Source: Nocardioides sp. cx-173 (GTDB lineage Bacteria; Actinomycetota; Actinomycetes; Propionibacteriales; Nocardioidaceae). Taken from it: DNA of 64,000 nucleotides. The stretch's first letter is position 1. Each line of letters opens with the position of its first letter. Shown piece by piece: positions 1 through 7,191 of this stretch. Location: positions 1,302,001 through 1,366,000 of the forward strand of contig NZ_CP088262.1 in assembly GCF_021117365.1 (NCBI RefSeq). Reading direction: 5' to 3'. The notes beneath the pieces are model-generated. The model was not told the origin of the DNA. It saw only the letters and a program-made list of their open reading frames with translations, and did no database searches. Made by a program: the position numbers and the translations under genes.

Positions 1-1
1 G

Positions 2-667
2 GGGGGTCCGCAGGTCGTCACCGGCCTCGCCACCGACGTCACCTCGCGCGTGCAGGTCCAGGCGCTGTGGGACCACGCCGTCGCCACCTTCGGCCGGGTC
101 GACGTGTGGATCAACAACGCCGGGATGTCGGCGCCGCGCGGCCCGCTCCCGGAGCTCTCCGAGGAGACCTTCGCCGAGGTCGTCGCGACCAACCTGGTCG
201 GCGTGGCCAACGGCTGCGCGGTGGCGCTGCCCGGCCTGCAGGCGCAGGCCGCGGGCGGGTGGCTGTGGAACATGGAGGGCTTCGGCTCCAACGGCCAGCA
301 CCAGCCCGGCCTGGCGGCGTACGGCGCCACGAAGCGCGCGGTGACGTACCTGACCGAGTCCCTGGTCCGAGACGCCAAGGGCGGCAATGTCAAGGTCGGC
401 TTCCTCTCGCCGGGCATCGTCGCCACCGACCTGCTCACCGCCGACTACGACGGCCAGCCCGAGGCGTTCGAGAAGGCGCGCAGGATCTTCAACATCCTCG
501 GCGACCGCGTCGAGACCGTGACCCCGTGGCTGGCCGAGCACCTGCTGGATGCTCGCAAGAACGGCGCGCGGGTGGCGTGGCTGACCACGCCCAAGGTCAT
601 GGGGCGCTTCCTGACCGCCGGCTTCCGCACGCGCGACATCTTCGCCGCGCCCGCCGAGGCCCGCTGA
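2..667 (+). CDS. Short-chain dehydrogenase/reductase, 5' end outside window
   Basis: An NAD(P)-dependent oxidoreductase of the classical SDR family; the substrate is not predictable. The reading frame is open from base 2, and the residues before the first internal GTG (base 50) already align with SDR sequence, so the true start lies left of the window. Visible are the NNAG motif (WINNAG) and the catalytic YxxxK (YGATK). The glycine-rich cofactor loop is missing because of the truncation. It is a close paralogue of the SDR at 26300-27097 (both have QVQALWD and a matching C-terminal half). Its stop overlaps the ATG of the next gene (TGATG), so it is co-translated with the membrane protein and racemase-family genes that follow. 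Confidence 0.9.
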   Translation, partial: GGPQVVTGLATDVTSRVQVQALWDHAVATFGRVDVWINNAGMSAPRGPLPELSEETFAEVVATNLVGVANGCAVALPGLQAQAAGGWLWNMEGFGSNGQHQPGLAAYGATKRAVTYLTESLVRDAKGGNVKVGFLSPGIVATDLLTADYDGQPEAFEKARRIFNILGDRVETVTPWLAEHLLDARKNGARVAWLTTPKVMGRFLTAGFRTRDIFAAPAEAR

Positions 668-1347
668 TGGCGATCGACCCCTGCACGGAGTACGGGCTGG
701 CGCTCGCGGTGGAGGACTTCGTCCCGGTGCTGCTCGCCGGCGCCGGCAGCGTCGTGCTGGCCCTCGCCGCGGGCCGGGTCGTGCCGTCGGTCCGGCTCCC
801 GGCCCTGCTCGCCGGTGCCCTGGTCACGCTGGGCGGCTTCGCCAAGGCGCTGTGGAAGCTGCTGGTCGCCGCGGAGCCCTGCCGCGACTACCCGTTCCTG
901 GAGGGCCTGCTGTTCCCGTGCCTGGCGTTCGGCTTCGCCGGGATCGCGTGCGCCCTGGTCGGGGTGTGGCGCGGCCGGCCGGCCCCCTGGTGGCCGTTCC
1001 TGGTCGCCCCCGGCGTCGGCGCCCTGCTCGCGGTGCAGACCTCGGACACCTGGCCGCTGCTGGTCGTCTCCGCCATCGGCGCGGTCTTCGTCGGCATCCT
1101 CGGGATCCGGCTCTCGCACCGGGAGGGGCACTCCCTCGGCGTCGTGCTCTTCGTCGTCTACATCGTCGGCACGCTCGTGCTGCCGCCGCTGGCCTCTCGT
1201 CCCCACCAGTCCGAAGAGCTGCAGTGGGCCGAGCAGCTGACCAACTCCGTCGTCCAGCTGTGCTTCCTGCTCGGCGCCCTCGGGCTCCGCAGGCACGTGC
1301 CGGCCCAGGACACCGCCACCCCTCGTACCGTAGGAGCACCCCAGTGA
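667..1347 (+). CDS. Integral membrane protein of unknown function (226 aa)
   Basis: I do not recognise a family. The protein is almost entirely hydrophobic, with about six or seven predicted membrane segments separated by short loops, so it sits in the cytoplasmic membrane. The ATG at 667 overlaps the stop of the upstream SDR and the frame ends inside the GTG start of the next gene, so all three are in one operon and are probably translationally coupled. A permease-like or accessory role in the same pathway is conceivable from context only. Longer open frames across this stretch in other phases are high-GC artefacts. Confidence 0.75.
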   Translation: MAIDPCTEYGLALAVEDFVPVLLAGAGSVVLALAAGRVVPSVRLPALLAGALVTLGGFAKALWKLLVAAEPCRDYPFLEGLLFPCLAFGFAGIACALVGVWRGRPAPWWPFLVAPGVGALLAVQTSDTWPLLVVSAIGAVFVGILGIRLSHREGHSLGVVLFVVYIVGTLVLPPLASRPHQSEELQWAEQLTNSVVQLCFLLGALGLRRHVPAQDTATPRTVGAPQ

Positions 1348-2090
1348 CCGACCGCCTCGGCTGGCGCCGCAAGTTCGGCGTGATCGCCCCGAGCACCAAC
1401 ACCATCGTCCAGCCCGAGTTCGACGCGATGCGGGTCCCGGGCGTGACCTCGCACTATGGGCGGATCCTGATCCGCGACGGCCGGATCGCCGACGACGAGG
1501 GCATGCAGAACCTACTGGTGCAGATCCGGGCCGCGATGGACGACTGCGTCGAGGGCATCATGACCATGGAGCCCGACTACATGGTCATGGGCATGAGCGC
1601 CGAGACCTTCTGGGACGGCGTCGAGGGCAACCGCCAGTTCGTCCAGCAGATCAAGGACCTCTCGGGCGGCCTGGGGGTCGCGACCGGCGCCGAGGCGTGC
1701 GAGCGGGCCCTGAACCTGTTCGGGGCGAAGCGGATCGCCGTGATCACGCCGTACACGCCGATCGGCGACGAGAACGTCGCCAAGTTCTTCACCGAGCTCG
1801 GCTTCGACGTCGCGCAGGTCAAGGGCCTCAGCTGCCCCACCGCGGTGTCCATCGCCCATGTCAGCGAGCAGACCCTGCGCGAGTCCCTCCTGGAGGTCGA
1901 CGACGCCGACGTGGACGCGATCGTCCAGTGCGGGACCAACCTGTGCATGACCGAGCTCGCCGACGAGGCCGAGCGCTGGCTCGGCAAGCCGGTCATCGCG
2001 ATCAACGCGGCGACCTGGTGGATGGCGCTGCGCGACAACGGCATCGAGGACCGCATCCACGGCTACGGCTCCCTGCTGCGCGAGCACTGA
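1344..2090 (+). CDS. Asp/Glu racemase-superfamily enzyme, maleate isomerase/arylmalonate decarboxylase type
   Basis: 248 aa with the GTG start overlapping the previous stop. The family contains maleate cis-trans isomerase and arylmalonate decarboxylase, which act on 1,4- or geminal dicarboxylates through active-site cysteines. The second catalytic cysteine is clear (QCGTNLC, Cys196 followed by Gly). At the first site, where maleate isomerases have a cysteine, this protein reads MGMSAE (about residues 82-87), which resembles the oxyanion-hole segment of the decarboxylases. Tyr137 in ITPYTP is the expected conserved tyrosine. It is therefore better called a decarboxylase-like member than a proven maleate isomerase. 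It is the last gene of the operon entering from the left. Confidence 0.8.
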   Translation: MTDRLGWRRKFGVIAPSTNTIVQPEFDAMRVPGVTSHYGRILIRDGRIADDEGMQNLLVQIRAAMDDCVEGIMTMEPDYMVMGMSAETFWDGVEGNRQFVQQIKDLSGGLGVATGAEACERALNLFGAKRIAVITPYTPIGDENVAKFFTELGFDVAQVKGLSCPTAVSIAHVSEQTLRESLLEVDDADVDAIVQCGTNLCMTELADEAERWLGKPVIAINAATWWMALRDNGIEDRIHGYGSLLREH

Positions 2091-2109
2091 GCCGCTCTAG
2101 GCTGCCCTC

Positions 2110-2268
2110 GTGTACGTCGCTCTGTGGCACCTGCTGCCCGGCCCCACGTGGCTGAAGTCGCTCCAGGCGCTGGCGCTCCTCGGGCTGGTCGTGTGGGCGC
2201 TGCTCGGCTGGGTGTTCCCCGCGGTCGAGCCGCACCTGCCCTTCGACCGGATCACCGTGGGGGAGTAG
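2110..2268 (+). CDS. Small single-span membrane protein (52 aa)
   Basis: GTG start at 2110, 19 bases after the previous stop. One hydrophobic helix (about residues 17-36) is flanked by an N-terminal LLPGP segment and a WVFP turn. Small proteins of this look (ALW..LPGP.W.K, one helix, WVFP) are, from memory, common beside class E sortase genes in actinobacteria, and one lies here too. It is convergent with the sortase, with 13 bases between the stops. Function unknown; the position suggests a membrane partner or a simple housekeeping neighbour of the sortase. Confidence 0.6.
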   Translation: MYVALWHLLPGPTWLKSLQALALLGLVVWALLGWVFPAVEPHLPFDRITVGE

Positions 2269-2281
2269 GCCGGGCCGCAGG

Positions 2282-2962
2282 TCAGCCCAGCACCGAGGGC
2301 GGGCCGTCGTCGGCCCCGCGGCGCTCGACCAGCTGCGCGCCCACGACCAGCCGCTCGCTGGAGCTCCAGCGCGGGTGGCAGGTCACGAGCGTCATCGTGC
2401 GCTGGCGGGCCCGCGCCCCGGGGTGCCCCGCCACGGGCGCGAGCACCTCGGTGGCGCTCGGGCTGAGGATCCGCACCCAGGTCACCTGGTAGACCAGCCA
2501 GCCCTCGACGGTCTCGACGACCACCGGGTCGCCCTCCTCGAGCCGGTCCAGGTCGGCGAACGGCTCGCCGTGGGTGGCGCGGTGCCCGGCGACGGCGAAG
2601 TTGCCGACCTCGCCGGGCAGCGCGGTGTCGGGGAAGTGGCCGGGGCCGCGGGCGAGGTCCTCGTCCGCGACGCCCTCGACGACCACCCAGCTCCACTCGC
2701 CGAGCGCCGGGATGTGCAGGATGCCGAAGCCCTCACCGGAGTCCGGCGGGCCGTCGCCAGCGGGGCCGCGCTTGCCGCCCTGCTCGTGGCGCTGCTGGTC
2801 CTGGAAGGCGGCCCGCAGGTCGTCCTGGGCCGCCGCGGTGCGGTGGTTCGTCCAGACCAGCAGGTAGAAGACGAACACCGCCAGCACCAGCCCGCAGGTG
2901 ATCGCGAGCTCCGCGACCGAACGAACTGTGATGCGTGTCACCGAATCCCACCGCTCTCGCAT
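2282..2962 (-). CDS. Class E-like sortase
   Basis: A transpeptidase that cleaves an LPXTG-like signal and links the protein to the peptidoglycan precursor outside the membrane. The 226 aa protein has one N-terminal membrane anchor (about residues 12-35), a linker, and a sortase core with the catalytic His (AGHRAT), Cys (TLVTC) and Arg (SSSERL). The ATG at 2962 is chosen over an upstream TTG because a -10-like TATATT on this strand lies six bases away, which fits a leaderless message. Two LPKTG proteins, the likely substrates, are encoded 7 kb downstream in the ABC-transporter operon. Known class E enzymes often prefer LAXTG, so the LPKTG pairing is an inference. Confidence 0.92.
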   Translation of the reverse strand: MRERWDSVTRITVRSVAELAITCGLVLAVFVFYLLVWTNHRTAAAQDDLRAAFQDQQRHEQGGKRGPAGDGPPDSGEGFGILHIPALGEWSWVVVEGVADEDLARGPGHFPDTALPGEVGNFAVAGHRATHGEPFADLDRLEEGDPVVVETVEGWLVYQVTWVRILSPSATEVLAPVAGHPGARARQRTMTLVTCHPRWSSSERLVVGAQLVERRGADDGPPSVLG

Positions 2963-2965
2963 CAA

Positions 2966-2978
2966 ATGAATATATCAT
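2966..2978. promoter_or_regulatory. AT-rich palindrome between sortase and surface-protein genes (weak member of operator set)
   Basis: ATGAATATATCAT (ATGA-N5-TCAT) in otherwise very GC-rich DNA. It overlaps the -10-like TATATT reading towards the sortase. It resembles the palindromes at 5011, 13693, 24771, 33053 and 38090 but is the least similar of the six. Likely a repressor site for the divergent sortase and surface-protein genes; inferred from position and sequence only. Confidence 0.5.
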
Positions 2979-3014
2979 CGCGGGATTGCCCTGGAAGGTC
3001 GTCTGGAGGTGGGA

Positions 3015-5012
3015 ATGAGGTCCCGAGCTCGCGCTCTCGCCGCGCTGCTGGTCGTGCTGGCCTCCAGTACGCCGGGGCTGGTCCTCGGCGGCGCGGCCGC
3101 TGCGGTGCCCACCCTGGTGGGCGGCTGCTGGGCCTACGTGCCGTCGTCCGCCCCGCTGGACGCGCCGCCCGCCAGCGACGTGTCCACCACCCTGCAGCCG
3201 TGGACCACGGTGGCGGACGGCGGGTTCACCCTCGAGAGCGCGGGCGCCACGGCGGTGGGCGGCAACCGCACGGTGACCGTCTCGATCGCCAGCGGCCCCG
3301 TGGTGTCGAGCACCGACCCGGTGACCGGCACCGCCTCGTTCCTGCTCTCGCTGGACGGGGAGCCGCTGGCGGCCCCTCTCACCACGACGTTCACCGCGGC
3401 CCCGGGAGCTCCGGTGACGGGGCTGAGCGCGACCGCGCAGCTCCCGGTCGCGGACGCCGGCCCGCACGTCCTGCGGCTCGATGCCGTCTACCTCGATGCG
3501 CCGGAGAGTGCGCTGCGGCTGGCCTGCAACGGCCAACCGGTCGGCGTGCCCACCGGGCCCAACCCCGCCACGACTCCGCTGCCGACCGCGCTCGTCGGCG
3601 GTTACTCCGCGGTCGCCTCGCCGTCGGTCGCGGTCACCGCGGTGGCCGACCAGGAGGTCCTCGACACCGCCCGCCCCGGTGACGTCGTGACGGTGTCGCT
3701 GGCCGGCCTGGCCTCCGCGGTGCCGGCGACGCTCGAGCTCTGTGACGCCGCCCAGGCGTGCACCGTCGTCGGCGGCGCCGTGACCGGCCCGGACGGCTCG
3801 GCGACGGCGAGCTTCACCGTGGCGGGCACCGCCCCCGTCGGGGCCGGCACGCTGCGGGTCGACGACGGGACGACCCAGGCCACGACCGCCCTGCGGGTGC
3901 TCGGGGTGCAGGTCGTCGCGGCCGCCGAGGAGCTCGCCTCGGAGTCCACCCTGGTCACCCTGACCGGCAGCGGCTGGGACCCCGCGCGCCAGGTCACCGT
4001 GCGCGGCCACACCGGGAGCGACAGCTCGACCGAGCCGACCGCGGATGCGGAGATCGTCGTCGAGGTCGACGCGGCCGGGGAGTTCGTGGCGGAGTTCGAG
4101 GTGGCCGACCCGGCCACCACGTCGGTCATCGTCGACCAGGCGCGCACCGGCAGTCACATCGGCTCGGTGTACCTCATCTCCGGGGTGATCGGCGGCGCCC
4201 CGGCGGACCCGGGCGAGGAGCCCGGGACCGACGAGCCGACCGAGGAGCCCGAGTCGCCCACCGACAGCGGCACCGGCAGCGGCAGTGGCAGTGGCAGTAG
4301 CAGTGGCAGTGGGACGGCCGCGCCGCCGCTCGCCCCTCCCGTGGACATCCCGCTGCCCGGCGAGATCCCGGTCGTGGAGCCGCCGCCCGCGGCGGTGCCG
4401 GAGAGCACCTCGGAGCCGAAGATCGAGGTGTCCGAGGTGCGCCTCGACGGTCGGCGCACCCTCTCGGAGCTCTTCGGCGGCTCGCCGCAGCGCGACCTGA
4501 TCTTCCTGGTCACGAACCTGGGCGAGTCGGCGGTGAGCTCGCCCGTGGTGCGGGTCTCGGTGGGGCGCTCCGACGACGTCGAGCCGCAGCTGGTCGACGC
4601 CGAGGTGGGCGACCTCGACCCCGGCGACCAGACCGTGGTGACGGTGCCGCTGGAGCTGCCCATGGCGGCGTTCGGCGAGTACGTCGTCGTGGGCCAGGTG
4701 GGCGACGGTGCGGGCGGGCGGTTCCAGACCGACTGGACGACCTACCCCGTGGGGCTGTTCGTGCTCAACGCGCTGGCGCTGGCCCTGCTCGGGTGGGGCG
4801 TGCGGCACCGGATGGCGCTGCGCCGTGCGCCGGCCGGGGCCGCGCTGGCGCTGCCCGAGGGCGACGCCGTGGTGGACTTGGCCGCCGCCGACGCCTACTG
4901 GGCCCGGCGCTCAGGTGTCCCGGCGGGCTCGTCGGGCGCGGACGGCGATCTGGCCGTCATCGACCTCGAGGCGGCCGAGCGCTGGTGGGAGAGGTCTTCT
5001 CATGCTAGTTGA
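3015..5012 (+). CDS. Large exported, membrane-anchored surface protein with Ig-like regions (665 aa)
   Basis: Begins with a signal peptide (Arg-rich n-region, hydrophobic core, AxA-like end near residue 33), continues with several beta-rich Ig-like or invasin-like stretches to about residue 395, a Glu/Thr/Pro and Ser-Gly linker (about 395-440), another beta-rich domain, and a single C-terminal transmembrane helix (about residues 578-596). A roughly 70-residue cytoplasmic tail carries two similar motifs (VVDLAAADAYWARR and VIDLEAAERWWER). There is no LPXTG signal, so it is held by the helix. The ATG at 3015 is preferred because GGAGG lies six bases upstream. Function not recognised; co-localisation with the sortase and transporter suggests surface capture or envelope organisation. 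Confidence 0.8.
   Translation: MRSRARALAALLVVLASSTPGLVLGGAAAAVPTLVGGCWAYVPSSAPLDAPPASDVSTTLQPWTTVADGGFTLESAGATAVGGNRTVTVSIASGPVVSSTDPVTGTASFLLSLDGEPLAAPLTTTFTAAPGAPVTGLSATAQLPVADAGPHVLRLDAVYLDAPESALRLACNGQPVGVPTGPNPATTPLPTALVGGYSAVASPSVAVTAVADQEVLDTARPGDVVTVSLAGLASAVPATLELCDAAQACTVVGGAVTGPDGSATASFTVAGTAPVGAGTLRVDDGTTQATTALRVLGVQVVAAAEELASESTLVTLTGSGWDPARQVTVRGHTGSDSSTEPTADAEIVVEVDAAGEFVAEFEVADPATTSVIVDQARTGSHIGSVYLISGVIGGAPADPGEEPGTDEPTEEPESPTDSGTGSGSGSGSSSGSGTAAPPLAPPVDIPLPGEIPVVEPPPAAVPESTSEPKIEVSEVRLDGRRTLSELFGGSPQRDLIFLVTNLGESAVSSPVVRVSVGRSDDVEPQLVDAEVGDLDPGDQTVVTVPLELPMAAFGEYVVVGQVGDGAGGRFQTDWTTYPVGLFVLNALALALLGWGVRHRMALRRAPAGAALALPEGDAVVDLAAADAYWARRSGVPAGSSGADGDLAVIDLEAAERWWERSSHAS
4274..4311 (+). 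repeat. GGCAGT hexanucleotide repeat encoding a Ser-Gly linker
   Basis: About six imperfect copies of GGCAGT/GGCAGC in frame within the surface-protein gene, translated as a flexible (GS)n hinge between its extracellular domains. Copy-number change by slippage would alter linker length without a frameshift. Confidence 0.8.
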
Positions 5013-5024
5013 TATCGTATATTG
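5011..5024. promoter_or_regulatory. Operator-like palindrome at ABC-transporter operon promoter
   Basis: TGATATCGTATATTG spans this position and matches the 38090 site (reverse complement CAATATCGTATATTG) at 13 of 15 bases. TATATT within it could be the -10 for the transporter operon, giving a short leader with a GAGG ribosome site before the GTG at 5049. The site begins directly after the stop codon of the preceding surface-protein gene. Confidence 0.7.
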
Positions 5025-5048
5025 TCTCACCACGAGGATGACCCGGCC

Positions 5049-6443
5049 GTGAGCGGAGTGACGTCAGACGTGCACCAGAAGCGCAGATGGACGCGGGACC
5101 GCTCGGCGCTGCTGCGAGTCGGCGCGGTCGGGGCCGGGCTCGCCCTGGCCCTGGCCGGCTGCGGGACGCTGATGCCCGGGGGCTACTCGGGCGGCGCGGA
5201 CCTGGGGGCCGCGGCGGCCGGGGGACCGGGACCGGGCGTCACCGACGACTCGGTCAAGGTGGTCTTCGTGGCCGTCGACCTCGACGCGGTCAAGAAGATC
5301 ACCAAGTTCAACACTGCCGAGGTCGGCGACCAGGAGGCTCAGGTCCAGGCCCTGGAGGACTGGGTCAACGACCACGGCGGACTCGACGGCAGGAAGATGG
5401 ATGCGGTCTTCCGCATCTACGACGGTCGCAACGACACGCCGGCCGCGGAGGAGCAGCTCTGCAACCAGATCACTCAGGACGACCGGGCGTTCGCGGTCGT
5501 GATGACCGGTCAGTACCAGACCAACGCCCGCCCCTGCTACGCCGACCGCGGCACGCTGGTGCTCGACGCGTCGCTGTACGCGATGAGCCAGGACTACCTC
5601 GACAAGTACTCGCCGTACCTGTGGACCCCGAGCTTCCCGGAGTACGACACCTTCGTGCGCTCCTACGTCAAGGTGCTCTCGGACCAGCAGTTCTTCGAGG
5701 GTGAGGAGAGCGTCGGCATCGTGGCCGGCGACTCGCCGGTCAACCGGGCGACCATCGAGGACCTGGCGGTGCCGCTGCTCGAGGACGCCGGCGTCACCCC
5801 GGAGGTGGCGTGGGTGGACACGACGGACACCAACACCCTGATGCAGGGGCTGGAGCAGGCCGGCGTGACCATGCGGAGCAAGGGCGTCGAGCGGATCATG
5901 TTCCTCGGCGGATCGCGGATGGCCTCGGTGTTCGCGACGGTGGCCGGCTCGCAGGAGGGCTTCGAGCCGCGCTACGCGATCTCCAGCTTCGACAACCCCT
6001 CGTTCTTCGTCAGCAACCCCACGACGATCCCCGACGGCACGATGGAGGGGATGGTCGGGATCGGGTTCCACCCGCCCCAGGACGTCCCCGACTCCGAGCT
6101 GCCGTTCCCCTCGGGTGCGGCCGAGACCGAGTGCCTGGCCATCTACGCCGACGCGGGCATCGAGTTCTCCTCGCGCGAGGCGGCCCGCGTCGCGCTGCCC
6201 TACTGCGACGCGGCCCGCGTGCTCAAGCTCGGCGCGGACGGCCTCGACGGCGAGCTCAACGCCGCCGGCTGGGCGCAGGCCGTCGAGCGCGACGGCTCGC
6301 AGTTCCAGTCGGCCTCCGGGGCCGGCAACTCACTCGGAGGCAAGGGCCGCGCGGCCGTCGGCTCCTACCGGGTGCTGCGCTTCGACGCGGACAAGGGGCA
6401 CTTCGTCTACGAGGGCCCCGAGGTGCCCTTCGATGACGAGTGA
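5049..6443 (+). CDS. ABC transporter substrate-binding lipoprotein (branched-chain amino acid type)
   Basis: The extracellular receptor of the import system encoded by the next two genes. 464 aa, with an N-terminal basic segment, a hydrophobic core and a lipobox (LALAGC) that gives a lipid-modified cysteine. The mature part has the type I periplasmic-binding fold of LivK/AmiC-like receptors (for example VKVVFVAVD near the N-terminus and an NDHGG segment). The GTG at 5049 is chosen because a GAGG ribosome site lies about nine bases upstream; a TTG at 5022 would fall inside the palindrome. Actinobacterial members of this family often bind non-amino-acid catabolic substrates, so the ligand should be read from the pathway genes. 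Confidence 0.9.
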   Translation: MSGVTSDVHQKRRWTRDRSALLRVGAVGAGLALALAGCGTLMPGGYSGGADLGAAAAGGPGPGVTDDSVKVVFVAVDLDAVKKITKFNTAEVGDQEAQVQALEDWVNDHGGLDGRKMDAVFRIYDGRNDTPAAEEQLCNQITQDDRAFAVVMTGQYQTNARPCYADRGTLVLDASLYAMSQDYLDKYSPYLWTPSFPEYDTFVRSYVKVLSDQQFFEGEESVGIVAGDSPVNRATIEDLAVPLLEDAGVTPEVAWVDTTDTNTLMQGLEQAGVTMRSKGVERIMFLGGSRMASVFATVAGSQEGFEPRYAISSFDNPSFFVSNPTTIPDGTMEGMVGIGFHPPQDVPDSELPFPSGAAETECLAIYADAGIEFSSREAARVALPYCDAARVLKLGADGLDGELNAAGWAQAVERDGSQFQSASGAGNSLGGKGRAAVGSYRVLRFDADKGHFVYEGPEVPFDDE

Positions 6444-7191
6444 GGCGGTGCGCCCGGGCAGCGCAGCCGCGCTCGCGTGCTCCGGCATCCAGGCGTCGTA
6501 CGGCCAGGTCCAGGTGCTGTTCGACGCCGGCCTCGTGGTGGAGCAGGGCGAGATGGTCGCCCTGCTCGGCCCCAACGGCGTCGGCAAGAGCACCCTGCTG
6601 AAGGTGATCGGCGGGCTGCTGCGCCCCGACGCCGGCTCGGTCACCCTCCACGGCGCCGACATCACCTCGGTGTCGGCACGCCGCAGGGTGGGGCTCGGCC
6701 TGTGCCAGGTCGTCGGCCAGGCGACCTTCCCCTCGCTCACCGTCGCGGAGAACCTCGCGATGCACAGCTACACCAGCGGCAGCCGCAAGTGGACCGCGGA
6801 GTCGGTGGAGGCCGCGCTCGCGATCTTCCCGCGCCTGCACGCCCGGCGCGACCAGCCCGCGTCCAACCTCTCCGGCGGGGAGCGGCAGATGCTGGCCCTG
6901 GCGAAGGCCGTGGTGTCCCAGCCGAAGGTGCTCGTCATCGACGAGTTCTCCCTGGGCCTGGCCCCGGTCGTCGTGGGCGGGCTCCTGCAGCTCGTGCGCC
7001 GGGTCAACGAGCGGGGGACCTCGGTCCTCCTGGTCGAGCAGTCGGTCAACGTCGCGCTCTCCCTGGTCGACCGGGTCTACATGATGGAGAAGGGCGAGAT
7101 CATCGCCGAGGAGACCGCCGCCGCCCTCGCGGCCGACCCGCAGCGGGTCCAGACCCTCATGCTCGGCGGGCACACGGCGGTCGGCGCATGA
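6433..7191 (+). CDS. livF: ABC transporter ATP-binding protein, LivF type
   Basis: Cytoplasmic ATPase subunit powering the importer. The 252 aa carry Walker A (GPNGVGKST), Q-loop region, signature LSGGERQ, Walker B (VLVIDEFS) followed by LGLAP typical of LivF, and the switch His region replaced by EQS (LLVEQSV), as is usual for LivF. The ATG lies inside the end of the receptor gene (11-base overlap), and its stop overlaps the next ATG, so the stoichiometry is probably set by translational coupling. Confidence 0.93.
   Translation: MTSEAVRPGSAAALACSGIQASYGQVQVLFDAGLVVEQGEMVALLGPNGVGKSTLLKVIGGLLRPDAGSVTLHGADITSVSARRRVGLGLCQVVGQATFPSLTVAENLAMHSYTSGSRKWTAESVEAALAIFPRLHARRDQPASNLSGGERQMLALAKAVVSQPKVLVIDEFSLGLAPVVVGGLLQLVRRVNERGTSVLLVEQSVNVALSLVDRVYMMEKGEIIAEETAAALAADPQRVQTLMLGGHTAVGA

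Noticed and set aside
2733..4808. Long minus-strand open frame across the surface-protein gene
   Set aside because: Low-complexity Arg/His/Gly translation, no start signal, and it runs through the sortase promoter region in another phase.
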